Shown: positions 42,950 through 52,295, counted from the first letter of the stretch. The stretch is DNA of 56,497 bases from an uncultured Peptoniphilus sp. (GCA_902489255.1 CABTZF010000009.1:1-56497); one strand, 5' to 3'. Notes: generated by a model not told the origin, from the letters alone. Made by a program: numbers and translations.

Positions 42950-44311
42950 ATGACAAGCAAAGTTTTAGTTGGTCTTAGAAATAAATTAAAAAAATTTGTA
43001 AAAAAACCGGAATTATTAATAAGCTTATCTTTTGTTTTATTAATACTTATCGGGGCAGTCCTTTTAAACCTGCCGATTTCTTCAAGTAATGGAAAATCCA
43101 TAGGCTTTGTTGACGCTTTATTTACTTCAGCTTCAGCCTCATGCGTTACAGGTCTTGTAGTAAAAAATACTGCTTATTATTGGACTGCATTTGGAAAGCT
43201 TGTAATAATAATTCTTATCCAAATAGGGGGTCTGGGAACTATGGTAATCATATCCCTGATTTCATTGATTCTTAAGCGAAAAATAGGACTTTCAGAAAGA
43301 GTTTTGATAAAAGAAGGAACGGGAATGGATTCTTATAGCGGGATTGTAAAATTATCCAAGCATATAATTTTATTCTCAATTTTTGTAGAATTATTGGGAG
43401 CCTTATTCTTATTTATAAGATTTTCCAACCTTTATGGTCCTTCAAAAGGTCTTATATTTTCTCTATTTCATTCGATTTCAGCCTTTTGTAATGCCGGTTT
43501 TGACATAATCGGAAATTCATTGGTACCCTTTAAGGGAGATACAATTATTAATTTGACTATATGTTTTTTGATAATTATTGGAGGTTTGGGTTATACAGTG
43601 TTTTACGACCTCTATAAATGCCGCAGATTTGAAAGACTCAGCCTACATTCAAAAGTTGCCTTATCTATCACCGGTCTTTTAATTCTAGTTGGAAGTATAG
43701 GGTTTTATATACTGGAGCATAGGGAGATATCAATGTATGGCTTTTCAGAAAAAGAAAAAATTTTGTCATCCTTTTTTATGTCCGTAACTTTAAGAACTGC
43801 AGGCTTTAATACCCTTGATATTTCTAAAATAAACGGTCCTTCAATGGTCCTTGGAATAATCTTAATGTTTATAGGTGCATCTCCGGCTTCTACAGGCGGC
43901 GGTATTAAGACCACAACTTTCGGTGTACTTTTAATGAGTGCATTTTCAGTATTAAGAGGTGATGAGGAGGCCTCCATCTTTAAGAAGAGGATACAAACTG
44001 AAACAATTTTAAGAGCTCTAACAATATTTTTTATAGCATCAGCTCTGGTATTAATTACATCTATGGCAATAACACTTATAGAAAGTGAAAAATTTCAGTA
44101 TTTGGATGTTTTGTATGAAACAGTTTCAGCCTTTGGCACTGTAGGAATATCAAGAGGCATAACAGGCGATCTTAAAGGCATGTCAAAAATAATTTTAACC
44201 TGCCTTATGTTTCTTGGAAGAGTTGGACCTACAACTGCCGCCATCGGGCTTTTAAAGAGAAAAAATAAAAAATTAACTAAATATGCTAAGGGAAAAATTA
44301 TAGTGGGGTAA
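42950..44311 (+). CDS. ktrB: Potassium uptake protein, TrkH/KtrB type
   Basis: 453 residues, the K+-translocating membrane subunit with four pore-loop repeats: TSASASCVTGLV, HSISAFCNAGFDIIG, SVTLRTAGFNTLDIS and ETVSAFGTVGISRG, each with the filter glycine. The third loop is preceded by FMSVTLR and followed by SPASTGGGIKTTT, the gate region. The length fits KtrB rather than the longer TrkH. ktrA follows after four bases, so the pair makes a complete regulated channel. Ribosome binding site AGGGAAGGCGAG. Confidence 0.94.
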   Translation: MTSKVLVGLRNKLKKFVKKPELLISLSFVLLILIGAVLLNLPISSSNGKSIGFVDALFTSASASCVTGLVVKNTAYYWTAFGKLVIIILIQIGGLGTMVIISLISLILKRKIGLSERVLIKEGTGMDSYSGIVKLSKHIILFSIFVELLGALFLFIRFSNLYGPSKGLIFSLFHSISAFCNAGFDIIGNSLVPFKGDTIINLTICFLIIIGGLGYTVFYDLYKCRRFERLSLHSKVALSITGLLILVGSIGFYILEHREISMYGFSEKEKILSSFFMSVTLRTAGFNTLDISKINGPSMVLGIILMFIGASPASTGGGIKTTTFGVLLMSAFSVLRGDEEASIFKKRIQTETILRALTIFFIASALVLITSMAITLIESEKFQYLDVLYETVSAFGTVGISRGITGDLKGMSKIILTCLMFLGRVGPTTAAIGLLKRKNKKLTKYAKGKIIVG

Positions 44312-44315
44312 TAAA

Positions 44316-44966
44316 ATGAGAAATTTTGTAGTAATTGGCTGTGGAAGATTCGGTTCCACTGTTGCCAAAAGATTATATGAATTAGGTCAAGATGTAATGG
44401 CTGTTGATAAAGATGAAGAACTTATAAATAAAATTTCATCTGATGTAACAACAGCAGTAGTATGTGATGTGGCAGATGAAAATGCCGTAAAAGAACTGGG
44501 CTTGTCAAATTTTGACGTTGCAATAGTAAGCGTTGCCCAAAACTTGGAAGCTGAAATTATGGGTGTTTTATCTTGCAAAGAAGCTAATATTAAAAAAGTA
44601 ATTGCCAAGGCATCAAATAAGAGATCGGCAGAAATTTTAAAAAGAATTGGTGCTGATAAAATAATTGAGCCGGAAAGAGAAATGGGTTACAGATTGGCAG
44701 ATATTCTTTCCGGGGAAAATATAATAGACTCCATAGAATTTTCAAAAGACTATTCAATAGTTGAGGTTGAACCTGACAAGTCATGGGTTGGTCGTAAGGT
44801 TAAAGACTTAAATTTCAGAGAAAAGTATAAGTGTTCTATTTTATTCATCCAAAGGGATTCAGAGATGTATGTAAATCCGTCCTATGACTTTGTTATTGAA
44901 GAGGAAGATTTAATAACTGTATTGGGAGAAAATAAATATATAAATAAAATTAAAAAGACTTATTAA
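44316..44966 (+). CDS. ktrA: Potassium uptake regulatory subunit, TrkA/KtrA type
   Basis: 216 residues: an RCK N-domain with the Rossmann nucleotide loop VIGCGRFGSTVAKRL (G8, G10, G13) and acidic D34 after strand 2 (MAVDKDEELI), and an RCK C-domain from about 135 (IIDSIEFSKDYSIVEVEP...). It forms an octameric ring on KtrB and gates it in response to ATP/ADP, or c-di-AMP through the C-domain. Confidence 0.94.
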   Translation: MRNFVVIGCGRFGSTVAKRLYELGQDVMAVDKDEELINKISSDVTTAVVCDVADENAVKELGLSNFDVAIVSVAQNLEAEIMGVLSCKEANIKKVIAKASNKRSAEILKRIGADKIIEPEREMGYRLADILSGENIIDSIEFSKDYSIVEVEPDKSWVGRKVKDLNFREKYKCSILFIQRDSEMYVNPSYDFVIEEEDLITVLGENKYINKIKKTY

Positions 44967-45074
44967 TTTAATTTAAAAATCCTTTATTATTTTATAAAAA
45001 TAAGATACAATATATTTCATAAACTTTTATTATTTACAGGATTAAAAACAATAAAATTATAAAAGGAGGAGATT

Positions 45075-46385
45075 ATGGTCAAAGGAAATGCAAAAAAAAT
45101 CCTTGTAATAGGTTTTGCGCTTTTTGCAATGTTTTTTGGGGCAGGTAATTTAATTTTCCCCCCATATTTGGGCTTTATAAGTGGAGGCAAATGGGGTCTT
45201 GCTATTGCAGGATTTACGGTGGCGGATGCCGGATTTGGACTTTTGGGAATAATTGCCCTAGCAAATTTTAATGGAGATATTATTTCCCTCGGCTCAAAAG
45301 TTAATAAAAAATTTGCCATAGCCTTGTCGCTTGCTATTATTCTTTGTATTGGACCTTTTTTGGCTATGCCGAGAACCGCAGCCACATCTTATGAAATTGG
45401 TGTAATTCCAATTTTGGGTGAAAGTTTTTCAAAATATTTATTTTCCGCCTTATTTTTTCTTGTAAGCATCCTACTTACTATTAGACCCAATAAGGTTGTT
45501 GATATTGTTGGAAAAATTTTAACACCGGCTCTTTTAATTTCAGTTGGATTTTTAATAATTAAGGGACTTGTTAATCCTGTGGGACCTATAGCAGATAACG
45601 CCCTTGTAGACGGTGTTTTAAAAAGCGGTATTCGTGACGGATACCAAACAATGGATGCTATGGCAAGCTGTGTGTTTTCATTAGTTGTTATTAATGAAAT
45701 TAAAGCTCTTAAACTATCAGGCGAAAAAGAAGAATTTAAGATGACAATCTCTTCAGGAATAACAGCAGCCCTATGTTTGGCATTAGTTTACGGAGGTCTT
45801 GCCCATCTCGGAGCAACCTATTCAAAAAATATGTATGTACCCATAGATATAGACAATACAGAATTACTGGTAGATATCACCAACAGGGTTCTTGGAAGGA
45901 CCGGTTTATATATTATTGCAATTATTGTTTTTTTAGCATGTCTTACAACGGCAATAGGTCTACTTTCAGCAACATCATCATATTTTACTAATTTATTCAA
46001 TGGTAGATTTTCTTACGGACAAATAGTTATAGTAGTAGCTATAGTGAGCGGATTGATTTCAGTTTTAGGAGTTTCAGAAATTATAAAAATTTCAGCTCCG
46101 ATTCTTGAAGTTATTTATCCTTGTGTAACGACTCTTATCATTATAGGCTTATTTGAAAAATGGATAAAAGATGATTTGGTATATAAAATTCCTGTGCTTA
46201 TAAACTTATTTTTAGGTCTTATGGCAGCCTTAATTGAACGTGGGTATTTGTCTTCATTATCAGGCATCTATAAGGCTTTGCCCCTGGAAGTATATGGACT
46301 TTATTGGGTAATTCCCATGATACTGGGAGTAATAGTTGCCCTTCTTATTTCAAAAATAAAAAATCCCGCAAGTAAAGAAGCATAA
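45075..46385 (+). CDS. brnQ: Branched-chain amino acid transport system carrier protein
   Basis: 436 residues with twelve membrane helices, a Na+-coupled Leu/Ile/Val symporter of the LIVCS family. The N-terminal FALFAMFFGAGNLIFPPYLGF is the signature, with GPFLAMPRTAATSYE next and LACLTTAIGLLSATSSYF in the second half. AAAAGGAGGAG precedes the ATG. Monocistronic, convergent with an ornithine-cyclodeaminase-family gene. Confidence 0.95.
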   Translation: MVKGNAKKILVIGFALFAMFFGAGNLIFPPYLGFISGGKWGLAIAGFTVADAGFGLLGIIALANFNGDIISLGSKVNKKFAIALSLAIILCIGPFLAMPRTAATSYEIGVIPILGESFSKYLFSALFFLVSILLTIRPNKVVDIVGKILTPALLISVGFLIIKGLVNPVGPIADNALVDGVLKSGIRDGYQTMDAMASCVFSLVVINEIKALKLSGEKEEFKMTISSGITAALCLALVYGGLAHLGATYSKNMYVPIDIDNTELLVDITNRVLGRTGLYIIAIIVFLACLTTAIGLLSATSSYFTNLFNGRFSYGQIVIVVAIVSGLISVLGVSEIIKISAPILEVIYPCVTTLIIIGLFEKWIKDDLVYKIPVLINLFLGLMAALIERGYLSSLSGIYKALPLEVYGLYWVIPMILGVIVALLISKIKNPASKEA

Positions 46386-46395
46386 ATATATCTAT

Positions 46396-46439
46396 AAAAA
46401 AATGGCAAGATCAAAAAAAGATTCTGCCATTTTTATTTT
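46396..46439. terminator. Bidirectional terminator after brnQ
   Basis: AAAAATGGCA with GATC inside pairs with GATTC and TGCCATTTTT (one bulge), A- and T-rich on both sides, between convergent genes. Confidence 0.85.
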
Positions 46440-46467
46440 GACTTAATTTATTTTTAATTAATATTAA

Positions 46468-47466
46468 TTAAAATTCCAAGAAAGTTCCCAGCTTATTTTT
46501 TAAAGAAAGATCATAAATTTTCTCTGCCAAAACTAAATCCAAAACTGCACTTCCGACCGCCTTAAACCAAGTAATTTCATCATCTGATTCCCTTGATTTT
46601 TTATCTCCCCTTATAAGTTCTCCCATTTGCCCTGTAATTTTTTCTTTTTTAAATTTTCCATTATTTATAGGAATAATTACATCACCTGATTCAGCAAGGA
46701 CCGCATCATAAAAATCAAAGTAAATTTTTGAAGCCTTGTCCAAAACTTCAAAGGGAGTTTCCTGAGCATCAGGAGTATAAGAACCTATTGAATTAACGTG
46801 GGTTCCTTTCCTAACCAAAGAGCCATTAAATGTGGGGATTTTAGAGGTAGTTACAGTAGTTATAATATCGCACCTTTCCACAACATCATTAGGAGAATTT
46901 ATGGGAATAATTTCAGCCTTAAAAATATTTTTAAACTTATCCTGCATCTCTTTAGCAAAGAGGCATGCCCTGTTAAAATTCATATCACTTACATAAACTT
47001 TTTCAATATCCCTGACAGTTAAAACGGCTTCAAGTTGAGTTACGGCTTGACCGCCTGTTCCTATTAGTAAAAATTCTTTAGAATCTTTTCTTGATAAATA
47101 TTTTGTTGCAACCCCACTCATGGCCCCTGTTCTTAATCTTGTTAGGGAAGTTCCGTCCATAATAGCTTTAACAAAACCGTTTTGACTGTCCAGCAAAACC
47201 ATAGTGGATGGAGCGGAAGGCAAATTTTTACTTATATTATCAGGATATATAGAAATAATTTTTTCTCCCGAAATATCTAAACCCCTTATAAATCCCGGCA
47301 TATACAGGGCTTGACCCTTATATTTTTCTATATTTATATTAGTCCTTAGGGGAATATCCGCCGATTTTTCCGTAGCTATAACAAAGGCCCTTTCATCTTC
47401 TTTAATAACATCTTCCATGGAAATAGCCTTTAAAACTTCTTTTTCCTTCAAAAATAATATTTTCAT
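46468..47466 (-). CDS. Ornithine cyclodeaminase / mu-crystallin family dehydrogenase
   Basis: 332 residues, NAD(P)-dependent. SGEKIISIYPDN near 66-77, DGTSLTRLRTGAMSGVATKYLSRKDS (the RTGA block), Rossmann loop LLIGTGGQAVTQLEAVL and a later GTHVNSIGSYTPDAQE are typical. The family contains ornithine cyclodeaminase (ornithine to proline), alanine dehydrogenase, lysine cyclodeaminase and delta-pyrroline-2-carboxylate reductases, and the exact activity cannot be read off. With an ornithine-making operon in the same genome an ornithine-related role is attractive but unproven. GGAGGAAAAT precedes the ATG. Confidence 0.85.
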   Translation of the reverse strand: MKILFLKEKEVLKAISMEDVIKEDERAFVIATEKSADIPLRTNINIEKYKGQALYMPGFIRGLDISGEKIISIYPDNISKNLPSAPSTMVLLDSQNGFVKAIMDGTSLTRLRTGAMSGVATKYLSRKDSKEFLLIGTGGQAVTQLEAVLTVRDIEKVYVSDMNFNRACLFAKEMQDKFKNIFKAEIIPINSPNDVVERCDIITTVTTSKIPTFNGSLVRKGTHVNSIGSYTPDAQETPFEVLDKASKIYFDFYDAVLAESGDVIIPINNGKFKKEKITGQMGELIRGDKKSRESDDEITWFKAVGSAVLDLVLAEKIYDLSLKNKLGTFLEF

Positions 47467-47519
47467 ATTTTCCTCCTTAGTATATAATAATTGAAGAAAA
47501 GAAAATTGTAAATTTTTTC

Positions 47520-47548
47520 TTGAAAGATTAAAGTCTTTATGCTATTAT
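47520..47548 (+). promoter_or_regulatory. Promoter of rplU-prp-rpmA
   Basis: TTGAAA (47520-47525), 17-bp spacer, TATTAT (47543-47548) with an extended TGC in front. It gives a leader of about 70 bases. Confidence 0.75.
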
Positions 47549-47559
47549 ACTTAAATGTA

Positions 47560-47615
47560 ACCGCACAGAAAAGGTTTAAAAATATTTTACCTCTATGGCG
47601 AGTCTTGTAATGAGG
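47560..47615 (+). promoter_or_regulatory. Candidate L21 leader RNA
   Basis: The structured leader expected upstream of rplU in low-GC Gram-positives (known as the L21 leader). An AGGT...ACCT hairpin at about 47573-47593 is followed by GGCGAGTC (47597-47604) and the ribosome binding site ATGAGGAGGTG. By analogy it would allow L21 to control its own operon. I matched it by position and general shape, not by a covariance model. Confidence 0.55.
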
Positions 47616-47625
47616 AGGTGCTACA

Positions 47626-47931
47626 ATGTACGCAATTATAGAAACAGGCGGTAAACAATATAGAGTTTGTCAAGGCGATAAGATTAAAGTTGAAAAACTT
47701 GACATCAACGAAGGAGAAAAAGTAACCTTTGATAAAGTTCTTGTTATTTCTGATAACGGGATTAAGGTTGGCAAGCCTTACCTTGAAGGAGCTAAGGTAG
47801 AAGGAAAAATTCTTTTACAAGCTAAAGATAAAAAAATTATTGTTTACAAGTATAAGGCCAAAAAAAACGAAAGAAAGAAAAATGGTCATCGTCAACCTTT
47901 CAGTCTAGTTGAAATTGAAAGCATAGGCTAA
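47626..47931 (+). CDS. rplU: 50S ribosomal protein L21
   Basis: 101 residues. MYAIIETGGKQYRVCQGDKIKVEKL at the start and IIVYKYKAKKNERKKNGHRQPFSLVEIESI at the end are diagnostic. The stop overlaps the prp start (TAATG). First gene of the conserved L21-Prp-L27 operon. Confidence 0.97.
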   Translation: MYAIIETGGKQYRVCQGDKIKVEKLDINEGEKVTFDKVLVISDNGIKVGKPYLEGAKVEGKILLQAKDKKIIVYKYKAKKNERKKNGHRQPFSLVEIESIG

Positions 47932-48248
47932 TGACAAATATTCATTTTTTCAAAGAAGGAAATTATTATTATGGCTTTCGGGCCAGTGGTCATGCTGATG
48001 AAGGGGAGTATGAAAAAATAGTTTGTGCAGGTATATCTGCCCTAACAGAAACTTTCTATTTTTCCCTTACAGAACTTTGTAATTTATCAGCAAATGATAT
48101 TAAAGATATTAGCCACGACGGATATTTAACCGTAAAAATATGTGAAAATTATATAAATGATAAGGTTCAGTTTGCTTTTGAGTTTTTAATCCTAGGACTT
48201 AAAAAGATTAATGAAACTTATCCCCGTTATTTAAAATTGGAGGTGTAA
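47931..48248 (+). CDS. prp: Ribosomal-processing cysteine protease Prp
   Basis: 105 residues. Removes the N-terminal extension of L27 so that it can function in the ribosome; the activity was shown in Staphylococcus aureus. The catalytic pair is H21 (RASGHADEGEYE) and C32 (IVCAGISALTE). It lies between rplU and rpmA as usual, and the L27 extension it would cut is present downstream. Confidence 0.93.
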   Translation: MTNIHFFKEGNYYYGFRASGHADEGEYEKIVCAGISALTETFYFSLTELCNLSANDIKDISHDGYLTVKICENYINDKVQFAFEFLILGLKKINETYPRYLKLEV

Positions 48249-48249
48249 T

Positions 48250-48546
48250 ATGATAAAGTTTAATTTGGAACTTTTCTCTTCTAAAAAGGGAGTTGGTTCT
48301 TCTAAGAACGGCCGTGATTCTAACGCAAAAAGACTTGGCGTAAAAAAAGGTGACGGTTCTTATGTACTTGCAGGTTCAATTCTTGTAAGACAAAGAGGAA
48401 CAAGAATTAATCCGGGCGAAAATGTGGGCCGTGGAGGAGACGATACACTTTTTGCTAAAGTTGACGGTAAAGTTTCTTTCATAACAAAAGGTAAGGGCGG
48501 AAAGAAATACGTAAATGTTTATCAAGAAGATGTGGAATTAGCATAG
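48250..48546 (+). CDS. rpmA: 50S ribosomal protein L27 with cleavable N-terminal extension
   Basis: 98 residues. The first nine (MIKFNLELF) are the Prp-cleaved leader, with cleavage expected between F9 and S10; mature L27 then begins SSKKGVGSSKNGRDSNAKRLGVKKGDG. Without the cut the tail that reaches the peptidyl-transfer centre would be blocked. The ATG follows GGAGGTGTAAT. Confidence 0.96.
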   Translation: MIKFNLELFSSKKGVGSSKNGRDSNAKRLGVKKGDGSYVLAGSILVRQRGTRINPGENVGRGGDDTLFAKVDGKVSFITKGKGGKKYVNVYQEDVELA

Positions 48547-48586
48547 GCATTTAAACAAAATAATAAATTTTTGTTGGATTAGTATC

Positions 48587-48614
48587 AGGGGTTGTCAAAA
48601 GGCGGCCCCTTTTT
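48587..48614 (+). terminator. Terminator of rplU-prp-rpmA
   Basis: AGGGGTTGTC (48587-48596) pairs with GGCGGCCCCT (48601-48610) using three G.U pairs, AAAA loop, TTTT. Confidence 0.85.
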
Positions 48615-48689
48615 CACTAATATTTAACATTAGTTTCACAGGACACGTAAATTTTTAGTATATACTCTTACAATATTAAGGAGTCATAA

Positions 48690-49952
48690 ATGTTTATAGA
48701 TAGTGCAAAAATAAAATTAAAAGCAGGCAAGGGCGGAGATGGGGCAGTCGCATGGCGCCGAGAAAAATATGAACCCTCAGGCGGTCCTCATGGAGGAGAT
48801 GGAGGACGAGGCGGAGATGTTATTATTAAAGCAGACGAAGGCCTTCACACCCTAATGGATTTTAGATATAAAAGAGAATATAAGGCCCAAAATGGGGAAA
48901 ACGGAATGAACAAGTTAAAATATGGTAAGGCCGGAGAAGACATTATCTTAAAAGTACCTGTAGGAACTTTGGTTAAAGATTTGGAAACGGGCGGAGTTAT
49001 TTATGACGTTAAAAATAAAGATGATGAATTTATAATATGCCATGGCGGTCGTGGCGGTCACGGCAATGCCAAATATAAAACATCCACCAGACGAGCACCT
49101 GCCTTTGCTCAAGCGGGAACTGCCGGCGAAGAAAGGTCTGTACTTTTAGAACTGAAATTACTTGCAGATGTGGGGCTTGTAGGTTTTCCGAATGTTGGAA
49201 AATCAACAATTTTGTCCCAAGTAAGTGCTGCCAGACCAAAAATTTCCAACTACCATTTCACAACCCTCTCTCCAAATTTGGGTCTTGTAAGTCTGGGAGA
49301 AGAAGAATCCTTTGTTCTTGCAGATATACCCGGTTTAATTGAAGGGGCAAGTACAGGAGTTGGTCTGGGTGATGAATTTTTAAAACATATTGAAAGGACA
49401 TCAGTTTTGATTCATGTGCTTGATATTTCCGCTTCTGAAGGCAGAGATCCCCTTGAAGACTTTTACAAAATCAATGAAGAATTATATAATTATAATGAAA
49501 AACTAAGGACCAAGCCCATGATTGTCTTTGCAAACAAATTGGACCTGGGTGGAGAAGATAATCTAAGAGTTTTAGAAAAAGCCTTAAAGGATAAATATCA
49601 AATAATTTCAGGTAGTGCCGCAACAGGCTTAAATGTAAATCTACTTATGAAAAAAGCGTTTGAAGTCCTTAAAAAGAGTGACAAGGCCCACCAAACTTAC
49701 GATGAGCCTTATGTTGATAATAGAGTAAGAGAAGAAGGAATTACCGTTCGTAAAGAGTTTGAAGACTATATAGTTGAAGGTCCTTATATTGATAAATTGA
49801 TGAAGTCTACAAATTTTAACGACTATGAATCCTTAAAATATTTCCAAGAAAATTTGAGGAAAAATCATGTTATTGAAAAATTAAAAGACTTGGGAATAGA
49901 AGAAGGAGATTCTGTAAATATAGGCGGTTATGAGTTTGAATTTTTTAACTAG
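48690..49952 (+). CDS. obg: GTPase ObgE/CgtA
   Basis: Essential GTPase for 50S assembly and stress signalling. 420 residues in three parts: glycine-rich Obg domain (1-157, GKGGDGAVAWRREKYEPSGGPHGGDGGRGGDV), G domain (G1 GFPNVGKST at 165-173, DIPGLIEGAS for G3, ANKLDL for G4) and the OCT domain (about 340-420, ending GGYEFEFF) found in Firmicutes. It starts at ATG 48690 behind AAGGAG. It heads a run of closely packed genes to ridA. Confidence 0.97.
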   Translation: MFIDSAKIKLKAGKGGDGAVAWRREKYEPSGGPHGGDGGRGGDVIIKADEGLHTLMDFRYKREYKAQNGENGMNKLKYGKAGEDIILKVPVGTLVKDLETGGVIYDVKNKDDEFIICHGGRGGHGNAKYKTSTRRAPAFAQAGTAGEERSVLLELKLLADVGLVGFPNVGKSTILSQVSAARPKISNYHFTTLSPNLGLVSLGEEESFVLADIPGLIEGASTGVGLGDEFLKHIERTSVLIHVLDISASEGRDPLEDFYKINEELYNYNEKLRTKPMIVFANKLDLGGEDNLRVLEKALKDKYQIISGSAATGLNVNLLMKKAFEVLKKSDKAHQTYDEPYVDNRVREEGITVRKEFEDYIVEGPYIDKLMKSTNFNDYESLKYFQENLRKNHVIEKLKDLGIEEGDSVNIGGYEFEFFN

Positions 49953-49960
49953 GAGAAATT

Positions 49961-50254
49961 ATGTTAAGAGGAAAAAATAGGGCATATTTAAAATCTTTGG
50001 CAAATACTATGGATCCCTTGGTCCAAATTGGGAAAAGCGGTCTAAGCGATGGTCTTATAAGACAACTGGACAAGTCCTTGGAAGATCACGAGCTTGTAAA
50101 AATCAGGGTCTTGCAAAATTCCCCCTTAGGAGTTAAAGAAATAGTAGAAGAAATTCTGACAAAAACGGGAGCCGAATTTGTCCAACAAATCGGTTCAAAA
50201 TTAACTATTTATAGGGAATCTAAAGAACATAAAAAAATTATATTCGGAGAATGA
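49961..50254 (+). CDS. yhbY: YhbY-family RNA-binding protein (CRM domain)
   Basis: 97 residues, a single CRS1-YhbY domain that binds pre-50S particles. It includes MLRGKNRAYLKSLANTMDPLVQIGKSGLSDGLIRQLDKSLEDHELVKI, with the usual GKxGL loop, and GAEFVQQIGSKLTIYR. Nine bases after obg with AGGAGAAA; consistent with ribosome assembly. Confidence 0.93.
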   Translation: MLRGKNRAYLKSLANTMDPLVQIGKSGLSDGLIRQLDKSLEDHELVKIRVLQNSPLGVKEIVEEILTKTGAEFVQQIGSKLTIYRESKEHKKIIFGE

Positions 50255-50255
50255 T

Positions 50256-50870
50256 ATGGAAAGAATAGGAATATTGGGCGGAACATTTAATCCGATTCAT
50301 TGTGGCCATCTGATGATAGGTGAATATTTAAGGGAAGACCTGGAGCTTGACAAGGTTTTGTTTGTACCTACAGGCAATCCCCCCCATAAAATTTCTGACA
50401 TTGATGCGGTTGATAGGTATAAAATGGTAGAAATTGCCACAAAAGACAATAAATTTTTTGAAGTTTCAGACATAGAAACCAAGAGGAGGGAAATCTCATA
50501 TTCTGTAGATACAGTTAAGGCTTTAAAAGCCCTTCATCCTGCCAAATATTATTTTTTAATCGGATCTGACACCTTGTTTCAATTAAAAACTTGGAAAAAA
50601 TTAGAAGACCTCTCAAGAGAAGTTGAATTTGTTGTGGCCCTAAGACCTAAATATTTAGAAGAAAATAAAATAAAAAGTGAATTGAATCTTCTAAAAAAAA
50701 TATTCAATACCGACATTAAAATTATTCACAGCCCCCTATATCAAGTATCTTCAACTGAATTAAGAGAAAGAATAAGAAAAAGAAAATCCGTAAAATATCT
50801 TCTGCCGGATACGGTAATAAAATATATTGGTGCAAATAATTTATATAGGGATGATTACAGTGAATTATAA
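50256..50870 (+). CDS. nadD: Nicotinate-nucleotide adenylyltransferase
   Basis: Adenylates nicotinate mononucleotide in NAD synthesis. 204 residues: ILGGTFNPIHCGHL carries the HxGH motif (H15, H18), VPTGNPPHK binds substrate, ISYSVDTVKAL and the nucleotidyltransferase SSTELRERI motif near the end. One base after yhbY. Confidence 0.96.
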   Translation: MERIGILGGTFNPIHCGHLMIGEYLREDLELDKVLFVPTGNPPHKISDIDAVDRYKMVEIATKDNKFFEVSDIETKRREISYSVDTVKALKALHPAKYYFLIGSDTLFQLKTWKKLEDLSREVEFVVALRPKYLEENKIKSELNLLKKIFNTDIKIIHSPLYQVSSTELRERIRKRKSVKYLLPDTVIKYIGANNLYRDDYSEL

Positions 50871-51426
50871 AAAATATGAAAATGAAATTTTATCAAGGGT
50901 TGGGGAAAAGAGATATGAACATATCTTAAGAGTTACCCAAACTGCAAAAAATTTAGCTACCCTTCATAAGGCCGATGTAGAAAAAGCACAAATTGCTGCC
51001 TATTTTCATGACTCTTGCAAGCTTAAAAATAAAGACCTGATCCCGGAACTTTGCAAAAAATTAGCTTTAGACCTAGACCATGAGATGATAAAGGCACCGG
51101 CAATTATTCATGGGTTTTTGGGTGCGGAAATGGCAAAACAATATTACGGCATAGACGATGAAGATATTTTAAATGCAATAAGGTGGCACACAACAGGAAG
51201 GCCGGGCATGTCAAAATTGGAAAAAATAGTCTACTTGGCTGATTATACAGAACCGAAAAGAGATTTCCCCTCTGCCGTAAAAGCTAGGGAAATTTCACTT
51301 AAAGACCTTGACAAGGCCATGCTTTATGCCTTAGATGCAAGCATAAAAAATTTAATCGAAGAGAATAAGTATATAGTTATATATACAATAAATGCAAGAA
51401 ATTATTTTTTGGAGAAGAATGAATGA
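50860..51426 (+). CDS. yqeK: HD-domain nucleotide hydrolase YqeK
   Basis: 188 residues. HD phosphohydrolase with H21 in YEHILRV, the HD pair at about 50-51 (AAYFHDSCKLK), IIHGFLGAEMAK and IRWHTTGRPGMSKLEKIVYLADYTEPKRDFP. YqeK homologues split diadenosine tetraphosphate (Ap4A). The frame opens upstream at 50827 within nadD; GTG at 50860 fits AGGG at 50847-50850, while an ATG at 50851 is too close to it, so the start is uncertain. The nadD-yqeK order is conserved in Firmicutes. Confidence 0.92.
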   Translation: MNYKKYENEILSRVGEKRYEHILRVTQTAKNLATLHKADVEKAQIAAYFHDSCKLKNKDLIPELCKKLALDLDHEMIKAPAIIHGFLGAEMAKQYYGIDDEDILNAIRWHTTGRPGMSKLEKIVYLADYTEPKRDFPSAVKAREISLKDLDKAMLYALDASIKNLIEENKYIVIYTINARNYFLEKNE

Positions 51427-52295
51427 AAACTTTTTTTAAATCCTTTTTTATAACAATCTTAGTTTTTGTTTTATTAGGAGCCATAGTTATTGGCTATTAT
51501 TTATATAATGAAAGTAAAAATGAAGAAGCAAAAAATTTAAAAGACTTTCAAATTTTAGTCTTGGGGGTTGATTCCCTGGATTCAAGAAAGGCAAAAAATA
51601 CCAGAAGCGATACTATAATGCTTGTAAACTTCAATATAGAAGAAAACAGCTTGAACATCATTTCAATTCCCAGGGATACTTATGCGGAAATTCCGGGTCA
51701 CAAAAAGCAAAAGATAAACCATTCCTATGCTTTCGGCGGAAGCGACCTTACCCTTGAAACGGTAAATAAGTTGCTCGGCACAGATGTAAAATATTATATG
51801 ACCATGGATTATAATTTTGTAATGAATACAGTTAATGCCTTAGGAGGAGTTAATGTAAATGTACCTCTTGATATGGACTATGAAGATCCTACAGCAGATC
51901 CACCACTGTATATTCACATAAAAGAAGGTGAACAACTTTTAAACGGTCAAGACGCAGTAGGTTTTTTAAGGTTTCGTAAGGGGTATAAATCAGGTAGCGA
52001 CTTAGAAAGAGTTGGCAGCCAACAGGCATTTTTAGGAGCACTTTTTACAGAATTAAAAAATCCTAAAAATATAATCAAAGCCCCCGCCCTCTATAAGACC
52101 TATGTAAGCGATACACAAAACAATATTCCTAAAAATTTACTTTTAAAACTTGCAGTGTCAGGCTCAAAACTTTCAATGGAAAATATAATAGCCACAACAC
52201 TTCCGGGAAGTCCAAAATATATTAGAGGAACGTCATACTTTATTATGGACGAAAAGCAAACAGAAGACCTTTTGACTGAAATGAAATTTAAGTAA
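51423..52295 (+). CDS. LytR-CpsA-Psr (LCP) family protein
   Basis: 290 residues: one N-terminal membrane anchor (about 8-28), then the extracellular LCP domain. GVDSLDSRKAKNTRSDTIMLVNFN, ISIPRDTYAEIPGHKKQKINHSYAFGG, MDYNFVMNTVNALGGVNVNVP and GFLRFRKGYKSGSDLERVGSQQAFL include the conserved Arg and Asp residues that bind polyprenyl phosphate. LCP enzymes attach teichoic-acid-like or capsular polymers to the wall. It overlaps yqeK by four bases (ATGA). Confidence 0.94.
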   Translation: MKTFFKSFFITILVFVLLGAIVIGYYLYNESKNEEAKNLKDFQILVLGVDSLDSRKAKNTRSDTIMLVNFNIEENSLNIISIPRDTYAEIPGHKKQKINHSYAFGGSDLTLETVNKLLGTDVKYYMTMDYNFVMNTVNALGGVNVNVPLDMDYEDPTADPPLYIHIKEGEQLLNGQDAVGFLRFRKGYKSGSDLERVGSQQAFLGALFTELKNPKNIIKAPALYKTYVSDTQNNIPKNLLLKLAVSGSKLSMENIIATTLPGSPKYIRGTSYFIMDEKQTEDLLTEMKFK

